Below are positions 21,485 to 30,199 of a stretch of DNA of 38,102 bases, piece after piece (within the stretch, counting starts at the first letter, position 1; each line of letters begins with the position of its first letter). The notes below the pieces were generated by a model that worked only from the letters and a program-made list of their open reading frames with translations, did no database searches and was not told where the DNA came from. The position numbers were made by a program, and so were the translations under genes. The stretch lies in contig CANQAE010000012.1 of assembly GCA_947589465.1 (NCBI GenBank), positions 1 to 38,102 of the forward strand, written 5' to 3'. Source of the stretch: an uncultured Clostridia bacterium (GTDB lineage Bacteria > Bacillota > Clostridia > Christensenellales > Pumilibacteraceae).

Positions 21485-21513
21485 TTGTTATTTTCCGTCG
21501 GTTGTGGTAAAAT
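21485..21513 (+). promoter_or_regulatory. SigA promoter of the M28-like gene
   Basis: TTGTTA (21485-21490), 17 bases, TAAAAT (21508-21513), with a GGAGAGAGG ribosome site near 21539-21546. Confidence 0.65.
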
Positions 21514-21548
21514 GTTACAGTACGTATATTAAACTACGGAGAGAGGCA

Positions 21549-24149
21549 ATGAAAAAATTTAAAACCATTTATTATCCGATTCTCGTCGCCTTGTTCGCGA
21601 TCGCTTTGATCTTGGGCTTTGTTTCAAATCAAATAGGTTACGGCGCGCAGGCGGACAAGAATTTTGTGGATTCCGTAAAGTCGTATATGGAGGGAATGAA
21701 TTTCGTTCACAACTCCTACTATTCTACGAATCAACAAAAGGTGTGCGATAATATCGAAAGAACTTTGAAGGCAGCGGGCATTTTCAGTGCGGGCGGCTTC
21801 AAAGACGACGGCTACGAGGACGCAACGTACAACGAAACGGACGGAAAGCGCGAAGTTAGTTATGTAATTCAAAAAGTTACGCTCGATAGATCCACGCTCG
21901 ATCAAATCAATAAAAACGATGACGAACTCAATTATTCGTTCAAGACGGTGACCAATATCGTAGTTGTCGTTCCGGGCGAAAGTGACAGCAACGTCGTGCT
22001 GTTTACCGCGAATTACGATACGGCGGCTAAAAGCCAGAGCGGTATCGAAACTATGGAAGCGGCGGCTATGCTCAAAACCGTGCTTGACGTTGCGAAAGAT
22101 TACGACGGCGGCAAGATCCCCGAAAGGACGATGATATTCCTGTTTACCGACGCAGAACACGAAGGCGCGGTCGGCGCGTATGCGTTCAAAAACCAATTCA
22201 TGGGATTCGACGGAATTGCAGGCAAAGTCAAAGTGGCTGTGAATTTCGGCGCGAACGGCACCGGACCTTTGGCTGTATCTGCGGACAAACTCGATGTGTC
22301 TGCTGTAAAGGGCATGGCTTCGGGACTTAACGACGCTCTCGATGGTTTGTTTGAGGGCACGAGCGATTACGACGTTTACGATTGCGCGAAACTCAACGTT
22401 TATTTCAGCGGCAGCGACGAATATCTCAATACCGCTCGCGACACGATCGAAAACGTTTCGCCTGCGCAAATAGCGACTATCGGCGGGGCTATGAGGTCGC
22501 TTGTCGATCTTTACGGCTTCGGCGAAAAGATAAACGAAACGACAGTCGGCGGAACATTTTCTTATATGGGCGCGACGATCGCTTATCCGCCCGTCGTATC
22601 ATATGTACTTGGCGGAATTGCCGTAGTACTACTTGCGATAGCCGTTGAGGAACTCATACGCAAGGGCAAGAAAGGCGGCGGACTGCTTCGCGGAATACTC
22701 GCTCAGTTTGCCGCATTGATAATAACGATAGCGCTCCTGTATGTGTGCTTCTTCGTCATCATGCTCATTCTTGCGGGATTCGGTGTAGTACCAATCAACG
22801 CGCTCGTTACGATAAGGTATATGAACGAGGGACTTTTGCTTGCAATGCTCTTGCTTGCGTTTGCGGCGTTTGCGGGCGTGTATCTCGCTTTAAGAAGAAT
22901 TTACAAAGTCAAGGCGACAGATATGGCGCGCGGCGGCGCTATACTCTCTATGGTAGTTGGTATAGTAATGTCGTTTGCAATGCCCGCAGGCTCGCTCTTG
23001 TTCGCGATAGTGGCGATCCTCGAAGGTTGTGCGCTTATAATTTCGACCGAATTTGCGGATAAGTTCCGCGGGAAATTCGGCGCGGATATCGAGAGGCTGT
23101 TCCTTTACACGATACCGTTCATTGTAATGCTACCCGCGATCATTCCCATGATGTTGCGTGCGGCTACCGCATTGAGCGCGGTATATTTGCCCCTCGAATT
23201 TGCCTATGCGTTGATCGGGTTAAGCGTTATCGCTCCTTACTTCGGTTTGCTCAAACCCTCGCTTTCGAAGGCGGCAGCCAAGTTGCCCAAGCACACTATC
23301 CGCGTGGAAAAAGAAGTTACCGAGCAGGTTGAAGGCGCGAAGAAGGGAAGATTCCAAGAGATAACGCACAAGAAAGTCTATAACGAAAAAGTCGAATGGA
23401 AATATCGCAACAGATACGGCGTTGCCATTTTGGGAATAGTCGCAACGCTCGTGATCATTCTGTGCGCAGTTTGTCCCGCGTACAATTACGACACGAACAA
23501 GGTCGATACTTTCGCTTATAACGACGCGGTAAAGGACAATGCGATAGTTTACGTTTGGGAGCAGACGAGCGCAAGCACGACTTCGCAAAAACTCCGCATT
23601 TACGACCAAGTGGCTTACGGATTTTTGGGTACGGCGGCGAACGGATATTCATACAATTCCTCGGTCGGCGCGTACGAAAAAGCGTATAACGGCAACACTT
23701 ACACTTTGCTCGATACCGAAACGCCCGTCAGCGTAAGGCGCACGGACAACAAGATAGAAATTACCCCGTACGGACAGGGCGCATGGAGCGTCATCAATAT
23801 CAGGCTCAGTTACGTCGCTCAGGTCACCGAATTTACGGTAAACTTCGACGGTAACGAATATAAGATCGAAAACGACGGCAAAGACGTATTGGATTTGGAG
23901 TTCTCGTACGTAAGCGCCGACGACTACGAAACTATCGTGATCGACCTCGCTTTTCCCGAATCCGCTTCGCTGTCCGTGAAGATGGAGTATGCTCAACACG
24001 CCTTGGGCGAACGTGCCGATTCCAAAAAGGACAGGCTGCCCGACTATAAAGACGTTTATGAATTGTTGAGTTCCAACGATTATGCAAGTCAAATAGATAT
24101 CGGTATGATCTTCATTCTCAATTCAACCTATCTTTTCGGTAAAAACTAA
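21549..24149 (+). CDS. Large membrane protein with a degenerate M28 peptidase domain
   Basis: The start is ATG 21549 behind GGAGAGAGG, giving 866 residues. An N-terminal membrane anchor (~8-24) leads to an extracytoplasmic M28-like domain (~35-340), then about eight membrane segments (~350-620), a charged loop and a C-terminal extracytoplasmic beta-rich domain (~650-860). This order recalls the eukaryotic ERMP1/Pff1 M28 membrane peptidases. The M28 landmarks are recognisable but altered: AHYD becomes ANYD (155-158), the GAxD segment becomes SQSGIETMEAA (162-172), EE becomes E203-H204 in FTDAEHEG, and NLE/NLD becomes NFG (232-234). Most zinc ligands are therefore missing and peptidase activity is doubtful. 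A related degenerate protein lies at 34173. Confidence 0.82.
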   Translation: MKKFKTIYYPILVALFAIALILGFVSNQIGYGAQADKNFVDSVKSYMEGMNFVHNSYYSTNQQKVCDNIERTLKAAGIFSAGGFKDDGYEDATYNETDGKREVSYVIQKVTLDRSTLDQINKNDDELNYSFKTVTNIVVVVPGESDSNVVLFTANYDTAAKSQSGIETMEAAAMLKTVLDVAKDYDGGKIPERTMIFLFTDAEHEGAVGAYAFKNQFMGFDGIAGKVKVAVNFGANGTGPLAVSADKLDVSAVKGMASGLNDALDGLFEGTSDYDVYDCAKLNVYFSGSDEYLNTARDTIENVSPAQIATIGGAMRSLVDLYGFGEKINETTVGGTFSYMGATIAYPPVVSYVLGGIAVVLLAIAVEELIRKGKKGGGLLRGILAQFAALIITIALLYVCFFVIMLILAGFGVVPINALVTIRYMNEGLLLAMLLLAFAAFAGVYLALRRIYKVKATDMARGGAILSMVVGIVMSFAMPAGSLLFAIVAILEGCALIISTEFADKFRGKFGADIERLFLYTIPFIVMLPAIIPMMLRAATALSAVYLPLEFAYALIGLSVIAPYFGLLKPSLSKAAAKLPKHTIRVEKEVTEQVEGAKKGRFQEITHKKVYNEKVEWKYRNRYGVAILGIVATLVIILCAVCPAYNYDTNKVDTFAYNDAVKDNAIVYVWEQTSASTTSQKLRIYDQVAYGFLGTAANGYSYNSSVGAYEKAYNGNTYTLLDTETPVSVRRTDNKIEITPYGQGAWSVINIRLSYVAQVTEFTVNFDGNEYKIENDGKDVLDLEFSYVSADDYETIVIDLAFPESASLSVKMEYAQHALGERADSKKDRLPDYKDVYELLSSNDYASQIDIGMIFILNSTYLFGKN

Positions 24150-24180
24150 TGGCGAATTAGATAGGCGAGTCGAGCCAAAA

Positions 24181-24271
24181 TATTCGATTTTTCCGATATT
24201 AAATATTAGATCTTTTCGATACGAATAATAGATTTTTTCGAAATTAAATATTCGATTTTCCCGATACGAAA
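24181..24271 (+). repeat. Four tandem 22-23-base repeats
   Basis: Units start at 24181, 24204, 24226 and 24249. The first reads TATTCGATTTTTCCGATATT plus AAA. Units 1 and 3 end in ATTAAA-like bases, units 2 and 4 in ATACGAA. The array is very AT-rich and lies between the M28-like gene and its terminator. Confidence 0.85.
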
Positions 24272-24281
24272 AATCAAAGAC

Positions 24282-24319
24282 AATTCGGACAGCAATTGCG
24301 CTGTCCGAATTATTTTTTT
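24282..24319 (+). terminator. Terminator between the M28-like gene and the antiporter gene
   Basis: AATTCGGACAGC and GCTGTCCGAATT form a perfect 12-bp stem with a six-base loop, followed by ATTTTTTT. It could also act leftward, since an A-run precedes the stem on the other side only weakly. Confidence 0.9.
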
Positions 24320-24373
24320 ACAACAGAAAACTCCGTTGTGGATCTTGCCGAGGTGCGGCACACCTGATGTTCC

Positions 24374-25894
24374 TCAGCCTTTTTTATAAGGTTGAGGGGT
24401 AGTAATAGTTTGTTTGCACTTCAACGGAATTGCGGTTTTCCTTTTTTGCACAAAGTAAATTATAAGTATAAGGGCGGCGAACAACGCGGCGGCGACGATC
24501 CAGCCGACCCAAATATGTTTGGTAATTCCGGATACAAGAAAGGCGCAAAAGGCTATTACAGCCACAGACGCGGCGCCCGGAAGTTGTGCCTTAATAAGTG
24601 TCATATGGTCGCACTCGCACACGTTAGACGCAAGCATGGTGGAGTCTGAAATCGGTGATACTTGGTTCCCGAACACCGAGCCGGATAAAACGGCGGCTAT
24701 TGATAAGGTCTGCATTACCGAGTACGGTTCAAACATAGGCGCGATAAGCGGCACGAGCATGCCAAACGTTCCCCAAGCAGTTCCGGTAGAGAATGCCGTA
24801 CCCATTGCAACAAGAAACATTAGGGCGGGCAAAACGGCTTTCGCTTGTCCCATGGAATCGGTTAAACTGCGGATAAATGTACCCACTTCCAATTTTTCAC
24901 ATATGCCTGTAAGAGTCCAAGCAAACAGCAAGATTATAGTTACCTCGGCTATGGATCTAAGACCTTCGCCAAAGCACGATGTAAATTCTTTAAGAGTCAT
25001 GACTTTGCGGGGCAGGTACAACGCAAGACAAAAAACGATCGTTAGCGCACCCGCCATGGCAAGCGTCGTTTCCGACGTGTACGGCGTAAAGATCATAAGC
25101 AAAATAGATAATACGATAAGTAGGGCAATGGGCGCTATTAAGTCGAACGATTTGCCTTTTGAGTTTTGCGACGCAGGTTCGTTTGATACATGATTGCATT
25201 TGTGTCCCTTGATCCCGAAAACGTCAATGCCCGTCATAGAAGTCGTAAAGATAAGCAATAAAGTCAGGATAGGATAAAAGTTGCATAAAAGCGTATTAAG
25301 ATAAACCGAAAATGCGTCTACATTCGGCGCTCCTTCGCCGATATTTCCGGTTATTGCGCTCGCCCAACTTGATATAGGTACAAGTATGCATATCGAAACA
25401 GATACGCTTCCTATAATATATGCAAGTTTTATGCGCGAGATCCCGCATTTGTCCGCAACCGGTCGCATAATTGAGCCTACCGCCAAGCGGTTAAAGTAGT
25501 CGTCCATAAATATCATGCAACCAAGTCCAGCCGCCGAGGTTGCCGCCTTGCGCGGAGTGGTTACTTTTTTAAGCATAAATCTTCCGAACGCCGCCGCGCC
25601 TCCGGATTTGTTCATAAGGGCAACAAGTATGCCAAGTTCTGCCGTAAATATTAATATTCCCGCATTTCCAAGCCCGACTATAACCGTTTTGCCGCCATCA
25701 ATGACCTTGTCGGCTCCCATTTTGTCTGTCATGACAGTCAGAAGTTCGTTAAAAGCCGATATGGGATTTCCGCCCGCAATAAACATTGCCCCGGTAAATA
25801 TCCCTACAAACAACGCTACATACACTTGCTTTGTAATAAGTGCAAATACCACCGCTACAAGAGTGGGAACTATTGCCCAAAACGTTCCTTCCAT
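24374..25894 (-). CDS. NhaC-family Na+/H+ antiporter
   Basis: The 506-residue protein starts at ATG 25894 behind AAGGAGG (25906-25900); the frame is open further upstream across the promoter. It has about twelve membrane segments and NhaC-superfamily motifs: MIFMDDYFNRLAVGSIMRPVADK (Asp-Asp in a membrane helix), ISSWASAITG, ATGTAWGTFG-like FSTGTAWGTFGMLVPL and FGNQVSPISDSTMLAS. Members exchange Na+ for H+ or for organic ions (for example malate/lactate), so the exact substrate is not certain. It stands alone, with its own promoter. Confidence 0.92.
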   Translation of the reverse strand: MEGTFWAIVPTLVAVVFALITKQVYVALFVGIFTGAMFIAGGNPISAFNELLTVMTDKMGADKVIDGGKTVIVGLGNAGILIFTAELGILVALMNKSGGAAAFGRFMLKKVTTPRKAATSAAGLGCMIFMDDYFNRLAVGSIMRPVADKCGISRIKLAYIIGSVSVSICILVPISSWASAITGNIGEGAPNVDAFSVYLNTLLCNFYPILTLLLIFTTSMTGIDVFGIKGHKCNHVSNEPASQNSKGKSFDLIAPIALLIVLSILLMIFTPYTSETTLAMAGALTIVFCLALYLPRKVMTLKEFTSCFGEGLRSIAEVTIILLFAWTLTGICEKLEVGTFIRSLTDSMGQAKAVLPALMFLVAMGTAFSTGTAWGTFGMLVPLIAPMFEPYSVMQTLSIAAVLSGSVFGNQVSPISDSTMLASNVCECDHMTLIKAQLPGAASVAVIAFCAFLVSGITKHIWVGWIVAAALFAALILIIYFVQKRKTAIPLKCKQTITTPQPYKKG

Positions 25895-25933
25895 ATAAGC
25901 CTCCTTTATGCATAAAATATTATTTATACATAT

Positions 25934-25962
25934 ATTATACATAACAAAAAGCGCTATGTCAA
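25934..25962 (-). promoter_or_regulatory. Consensus SigA promoter of the antiporter gene
   Basis: The minus strand has TTGACA (25962-25957), 17 bases and TATAAT (25939-25934). A leader of about 33 bases carries the ribosome site. Confidence 0.85.
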
Positions 25963-26062
25963 GCAAAACTCGCCATGTGCCTCGTAAAAATTTTGCGCCG
26001 TGCAAATAGCCGAATGAATTTCGGCAATACGAAGTGACAAAATATATGGCTTACGAGTGAAA

Positions 26063-26093
26063 TGAAAAATCCACCCGCATAACAGGGGTGGAT
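26063..26093 (-). terminator. Terminator of the aldolase gene
   Basis: The minus strand pairs ATCCACCC with GGGTGGAT around a nine-base loop, followed by TTTTTC. It lies about 175 bases after the aldolase stop; the tandem repeats fall between. Confidence 0.75.
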
Positions 26094-26121
26094 ATCATCA
26101 ATTTTATTTTTGCGCCTTACG

Positions 26122-26231
26122 AAACACCGTTAGACAGTGAATACGCTTGGTAATATGGTTGTAAACACCGTTAGACAGTGAATACGCTTGGTAATATGGT
26201 TGTAAACACCGTTAGACAGTGAATACGCTTG
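26122..26231. repeat. Tandem 41-base repeat, 2.7 copies
   Basis: Copies start at 26122, 26163 and 26204 with no differences seen. The 28-base part starting AAACACCGTTAGACAGTGAA is present three times and the 13-base GTAATATGGTTGT twice. It fills most of the gap between aldolase and antiporter genes and would be in the aldolase mRNA 3' region. No open reading frame is evident. Confidence 0.92.
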
Positions 26232-26269
26232 CGGAAAGGCAGTTTTGTTTGCCGAGGACGTGCAAGCGG

Positions 26270-27199
26270 TCAGGCTTTGTTATTGCTGCCGAGGACGTTG
26301 ACGATCTTGCGTCGCACGCACTCGGTAATGAGCGACCTTGCGGGTCCGAGGTATTGTCTTGGATCGAAGTGGGCGGGATTTTCCGCGAGATGTTTGCGGA
26401 TAGCCGCGGTGCAAGCGAGGCGAAGGTCGGAGTCGATATTGATTTTGCAAACAGCCATCGAGGCGGCGCGTCTTAACATATCTTCGGGGACGCCGCGAGC
26501 GCCGGACATAAGACCGCCGAATTCGTTTATTGTGCGGACGTATTCGGGAATGACCGAACTTGCCCCGTGCAAAACGATGGGGAAGCCGGGCAAACGCTTG
26601 GACACTTCTTCGAGGATATCGAATCTGAGTTTCGGTTCGCCCTTGAATTTGTATGCTCCGTGCGAGGTACCGATCGCGATGGCAAGGCTGTCAACGTTGG
26701 TTTTTTGCACGAACTCCGAAACTTGGTCGGGGTCGGTGTAACTGCTGTCCTCTTTGCTGACTTTTATGTCGTCCTCTACGCCTGCGAGTCTGCCGAGTTC
26801 GGCTTCCACAACGACGCCGTGGTCGTGAGCGAACTTAACGACTTCGCTCGTGATGCGGATGTTCTCGTCGAAAGCGTGTTTGGACGCGTCTATCATAACC
26901 GAAGTAAAGCCGTCGTTTATTGACTGAACGCAGATCTCGTAATCTTCGCCGTGGTCGAGATGAAGGCAAATGGGAAGTCCCGAATCTTCGACGGCGGCTT
27001 CAACGAGTTTTCTTAGATAGATGGGGCTTGCATATTTGCGCGCGCCTGCCGAAACTTGCAAAATGATAGGGGAACGCTCCAACTTTGCGGCTTCAACGAT
27101 ACCTTGAATGATCTCCATATTGTTTACATTGAACGCACCGATAGCATAACCGCCTTCATAGGCTTTTTTGAACATATCGGTCGAAGTAACTAATGGCAT
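26270..27199 (-). CDS. fba: Fructose-bisphosphate aldolase, class II
   Basis: This enzyme interconverts fructose 1,6-bisphosphate with dihydroxyacetone phosphate and glyceraldehyde 3-phosphate. The start is ATG 27199 (MPLVTS) behind GGAGGT; an in-frame ATG six codons upstream overlaps that site. The 309-residue protein has the family pattern AIGAFNVNNMEI (~17-28), LHLDHGEDYE (zinc His and catalytic Asp), SVMIDASKHAFDENI, VVEAELGRLAGVED, GTSHGAYKF and LHGASSV, with the conserved Asp-Ile-Asp (NIDSDLR) for phosphate binding. It is transcribed from its own GTGACA-TATAAT promoter. GAPDH, the next glycolytic enzyme, is encoded 0.8 kb away on the other strand. Confidence 0.97.
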   Translation of the reverse strand: MPLVTSTDMFKKAYEGGYAIGAFNVNNMEIIQGIVEAAKLERSPIILQVSAGARKYASPIYLRKLVEAAVEDSGLPICLHLDHGEDYEICVQSINDGFTSVMIDASKHAFDENIRITSEVVKFAHDHGVVVEAELGRLAGVEDDIKVSKEDSSYTDPDQVSEFVQKTNVDSLAIAIGTSHGAYKFKGEPKLRFDILEEVSKRLPGFPIVLHGASSVIPEYVRTINEFGGLMSGARGVPEDMLRRAASMAVCKINIDSDLRLACTAAIRKHLAENPAHFDPRQYLGPARSLITECVRRKIVNVLGSNNKA

Positions 27200-27227
27200 A
27201 ATATACCTCCGAAACATTTATAGATAT

Positions 27228-27256
27228 ATTATACTACATTTTAATTCGATTGTCAC
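27228..27256 (-). promoter_or_regulatory. SigA promoter of fba
   Basis: The minus strand has GTGACA (27256-27251), 17 bases and TATAAT (27233-27228). Confidence 0.7.
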
Positions 27257-27295
27257 TTGATTATGAGCAAAAATTCGAATTCTTTTGTATTTTGT

Positions 27296-27324
27296 TTGAC
27301 TTTTATTTTTATAACGGATATACT
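27296..27324 (+). promoter_or_regulatory. SigA promoter of the membrane protein/GAPDH unit
   Basis: TTGACT (27296-27301), 17 bases, TATACT (27319-27324), 18 bases before the start codon. Confidence 0.75.
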
Positions 27325-27341
27325 TGTAATGAGGAGTAAAT

Positions 27342-27908
27342 ATGGCTCTTAACGAAATGTCCAAAAGTCTGTTTTCGCTTGCGCTTGAAACGGAACAGCG
27401 GGAAGGGACGATAAAGATAGAATACCACGAGTCGCCCGACGACCGCAGGAACTTCGTCAAAGCGACGAAAACGAGGCTGATCGTTTTCCTTGTTGTCTTT
27501 GTCTCGGTCTTTGCGGCACTCATTTTGTTTGTCGCCGTCATCGGTTTGAAAGAATGGAGTTTTGCTTTGGGCGGATTTGCAATAGCCATAGCCGTCATCC
27601 TCATCACGGTAATTCTGTCGCTACCGAAAAAATCGAGCGAGATATTTTTGGACGAAGTCAGCCTGTCGTTCAACGATTACGGCGTCGTCATTCGCGCGTG
27701 CAACGGGATCCGAAGCACCGTGCAGGTCATGAAATGGAGCGACTTCGAACTCATCGTCGAATATCCGCTTGTGACGGTGGGACAACTGAACGGGCTTGCG
27801 TATATTTTCCCCAAAAGGGTGTTTACGCAAGAGGAGTTCGAAAAGTTCAGGTTGTTCGCATTTGCCGCGGCGGGGAAAAAATGCAAGTTCAAAAATTTCA
27901 AAAAATAA
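27342..27908 (+). CDS. Membrane protein, possibly YcxB-like
   Basis: The 188-residue protein has a charged N-terminal region, two membrane segments (about residues 46-68 and 74-92) and a C-terminal soluble domain of alternating strands (EIFLDEVSLSFNDYGVVIRA, STVQVMKWSDFELIVEYP, YIFPKRVFTQEEFEKF). Two helices followed by a small PH-like beta domain is the layout of YcxB-type proteins, but the match is weak. A GAGGAG ribosome site precedes the ATG. GAPDH begins 54 bases after it with no terminator between, so the two are probably co-transcribed. Confidence 0.75.
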   Translation: MALNEMSKSLFSLALETEQREGTIKIEYHESPDDRRNFVKATKTRLIVFLVVFVSVFAALILFVAVIGLKEWSFALGGFAIAIAVILITVILSLPKKSSEIFLDEVSLSFNDYGVVIRACNGIRSTVQVMKWSDFELIVEYPLVTVGQLNGLAYIFPKRVFTQEEFEKFRLFAFAAAGKKCKFKNFKK

Positions 27909-27962
27909 TTTTTTGAATAGAAAAATAAATTTTTCAAAATAATAATCTAAAAGGAGATTTTT

Positions 27963-28979
27963 ATGAAGAATGTAAGAGTTGCCATCAACGGCTTTGGCAG
28001 AATCGGCAGATTGGCTTTTAGGCAGATGTTTGCCGCAGACGGTTACGAGGTAGTAGCCATCAACAATCGTACCTTTAACCCCGGTATGCTTGCGCATTTG
28101 CTCAAATACGATTCGACGCAGGGCAGATACGCGCTTTGCGACAAAGTGAGCGTAGAGGACGATTTCCTCGTCGTCGACGGCAAGAAAATCAAGTTCCTTG
28201 CCGAAGCGGACGCTACCAAACTTCCTTGGGGCGAACTTAAAATAGACGTCGTTCTTGAATGTACCGGTGCTTACACCTCGATCGAAAAGGCTATGGAACA
28301 TATCAATGCAGGGGCTAAAAAAGTCGTCATTTCCGCGCCCGCAAAAGGCGATATGCCGACCATCGTTTTCGGCGTCAACGAAAAGACCCTTTGTCCCTCC
28401 GACAAGATCATTTCCGCCGCTTCCTGCACGACGAACTGCCTCGCTCCCATGGCGAAGGCGCTCAACGATCTTTGCCCCATCGAAAAGGGCTTTATGACAA
28501 CCATACACGCATATACGGGCGACCAAAGCACCCTCGACGCGCCGCACAAGAAAGGCGATTACCGTCGTGCTCGCGCCGCCGCTTGCAACATAGTTCCCAA
28601 CACCACCGGCGCGGCAAAGGCGATAGGGCTCGTTATTCCCGAACTCAACGGCAAACTTGACGGAGCCGCTCAGCGAGTTCCCGTCGCCACAGGTTCGCTT
28701 ACCGAACTTGTTGCCGTCGTAAACGGAAGCGTTACCGCGGAGCAGGTCAACAACAAGATGAAGGCGAGCGTAACTCCTTCGTACGGCTATACCGAAGAAC
28801 AGATCGTTTCTTCCGACGTAATAGGCATGACTTACGGCTCGTTGTTCGACGCTACGCAAACCAAAGTCACTCCGCTCGGCGACAAAACTTTGGTAAAGGT
28901 CGTTTCTTGGTACGACAACGAAATGTCTTATACTTGCCAGATGGTAAGGACTATCAAATACTTCGCAGAACTTAAATAA
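27963..28979 (+). CDS. gap: Glyceraldehyde-3-phosphate dehydrogenase, type I
   Basis: This enzyme oxidises and phosphorylates glyceraldehyde 3-phosphate with a nicotinamide cofactor. The 338-residue protein has the Rossmann start [10 protein letters not shown] (7-16), the active-site [12 protein letters not shown] with Cys 155, the catalytic His in [10 protein letters not shown], the phosphate loop [10 protein letters not shown] and WYDNEMSYT near the end. Where NAD-dependent enzymes normally have Asp after the second strand (as in INDLTD), this protein has INNRTF: Asp becomes Asn 35 and the next residue is Arg 36. Those changes remove the usual barrier to a 2'-phosphate and may shift preference toward NADP. 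The AAAGGAG ribosome site and a terminator after the stop codon frame the gene. Confidence 0.97.
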   Translation: MKNVRVAINGFGRIGRLAFRQMFAADGYEVVAINNRTFNPGMLAHLLKYDSTQGRYALCDKVSVEDDFLVVDGKKIKFLAEADATKLPWGELKIDVVLECTGAYTSIEKAMEHINAGAKKVVISAPAKGDMPTIVFGVNEKTLCPSDKIISAASCTTNCLAPMAKALNDLCPIEKGFMTTIHAYTGDQSTLDAPHKKGDYRRARAAACNIVPNTTGAAKAIGLVIPELNGKLDGAAQRVPVATGSLTELVAVVNGSVTAEQVNNKMKASVTPSYGYTEEQIVSSDVIGMTYGSLFDATQTKVTPLGDKTLVKVVSWYDNEMSYTCQMVRTIKYFAELK

Positions 28980-28999
28980 TTTTGTATAATAATTATTTT

Positions 29000-29027
29000 A
29001 AGCCGATCCGCTTGGGTCGGCTTTTTT
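29000..29027 (+). terminator. Terminator of gap
   Basis: AAGCCGATCC and GGGTCGGCTT pair with one wobble around a GCTT loop, followed by six T. Confidence 0.85.
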
Positions 29028-29125
29028 GGTTATAAAAAAATGCGCCGAAGTAAATCGACGCAATCGAAAATCGCATACCGAAATAAAATTCATATGCATT
29101 ATGTGCCTATATGTATCGCAAAAAC

Positions 29126-29398
29126 TCAGGCGTTTGCCTTTTCCGCACGTTCTTTGTACGCGATAAGCGCCCGCGCAAGTTGGTCGGGACACGAAGTGTT
29201 TCCTTTGCACGGAATACCTTTGAGTTTTTCGATTACCTCGTCGATGTGGCGTCCCACGGCAAGTTTCGATATCGCTTGCTGATTGCCCGAACAGCCGTGT
29301 ATAAAGATACAAGCGGTCAAGATGTTATCTTCGTTTACCGAAAACATAATTTGTTTGCAACAAGTGCCGACAGCGCGATAAATTTCCATTTTGTCCAT
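29126..29398 (-). CDS. TSCPD domain protein (TIGR03905-like)
   Basis: The start is ATG 29398 behind AAAGGAGT. The 90-residue protein contains the short signature CSGNQQAISKLAVGRH and IPCKGNTSCPDQLARAL with the TSCPD motif itself, plus a CC pair at residues 13-14 and IFIHGC. TSCPD domains are otherwise found at the C-terminus of vitamin B12-dependent ribonucleotide reductases; stand-alone copies are frequent in Clostridia and have no proven role, though metal or redox binding by the Cys residues is plausible. It follows the DUF4364 gene by 20 bases on the same strand, so they are likely one operon. Confidence 0.9.
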   Translation of the reverse strand: MDKMEIYRAVGTCCKQIMFSVNEDNILTACIFIHGCSGNQQAISKLAVGRHIDEVIEKLKGIPCKGNTSCPDQLARALIAYKERAEKANA

Positions 29399-29418
29399 AG
29401 ACTTTACTCCTTTCATTT

Positions 29419-29943
29419 TTAATCTACAAGTTGCTCGTAGAGCATAGTATAAATTTGAGCAGCGTTTGTTTCCCATTTTTTGGCGACCTCTTTTGCGATC
29501 TCTTTGTTTGGAACGTTGATTTTGAGGTCGAGCGTCGTCTTCATCGAATCGACTATTTTCAGCGTACACGTGTACGATTTGTCGGGGTTGAGTTTGTACG
29601 AAGTAGAGTATTCCTGTTTGCGTCTGTATACGGCGCGATTTTCCTTGACAAAGTCGGTGATCTCGGCTCGTATCGACGCGGGAATACGCGAATAGAAATG
29701 CGACAGACAGGCACGCCCGTCGGGAGTTATGCTGTAATAAGCCACGTTGTCGTGAGTGGTTTTGTAAATGAAACCCGTTTCGAGCAAAGACACTATCGTC
29801 TGCACGCAATCCATATATTCGAGCCACGGGTTTTGATAGTAGCAAACTTCCAAAATGGTTCGCTCGATAAGCGGAACATCCATCTTGTCTATAAAGAACA
29901 ATATGATGAGTTTGTTTACTATGCTGTTGTCTGCGTAATCCAC
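29419..29943 (-). CDS. DUF4364 family protein, winged-helix type
   Basis: The 174-residue protein begins at GTG 29943 with a weak AGGT ribosome site. The N-terminal half looks like a winged helix (KLIILFFIDKMDVPLIERTI, then TIVSLLETGFIYKTTHDNVAYYSITPDG, where the last part is the wing). The C-terminal half is mixed alpha/beta (CTLKIVDSMKTTLDLKINVP). The whole matches what I know of DUF4364, a Clostridia-specific family with unknown function and a presumed DNA-binding fold. The promoter TTGAAA, 18 bases, TGCTATAAT (extended -10) lies about 95 bases upstream. Confidence 0.85.
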   Translation of the reverse strand: MDYADNSIVNKLIILFFIDKMDVPLIERTILEVCYYQNPWLEYMDCVQTIVSLLETGFIYKTTHDNVAYYSITPDGRACLSHFYSRIPASIRAEITDFVKENRAVYRRKQEYSTSYKLNPDKSYTCTLKIVDSMKTTLDLKINVPNKEIAKEVAKKWETNAAQIYTMLYEQLVD

Positions 29944-30149
29944 TGTAACCTACTTCTGCAATATATCGAATACGATTATCCGATAGACGCATATTCTTCC
30001 GATGAAAATTTATGATATTAATATTATAGCATATAAAAAGTGAGTTTTTCAATAAAAAATAAAAAAAGTGTAAAAAAATTTTTTTCGGGCGGTAGAATTT
30101 GTCGCCGCGCCGAGAAATAATTTCGAGTAGGTATTGTAAGTAATAATAC

Positions 30150-30178
30150 TTGCAAAAATAAAATTTATATGTTACAAT
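30150..30178 (+). promoter_or_regulatory. SigA promoter of the DUF1538-PII operon
   Basis: TTGCAA (30150-30155), 17 bases, TACAAT (30173-30178). Both hexamers are identical to those before holA, but here a GGGGTG ribosome site follows. Confidence 0.7.
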
Positions 30179-30199
30179 AATATAACGACGGGGTGTGGT

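Noticed and set aside
26122..26231. Possible CRISPR array
   Set aside because: The 13-base segments between the 28-base copies are identical and far too short for spacers, and no cas gene is nearby.
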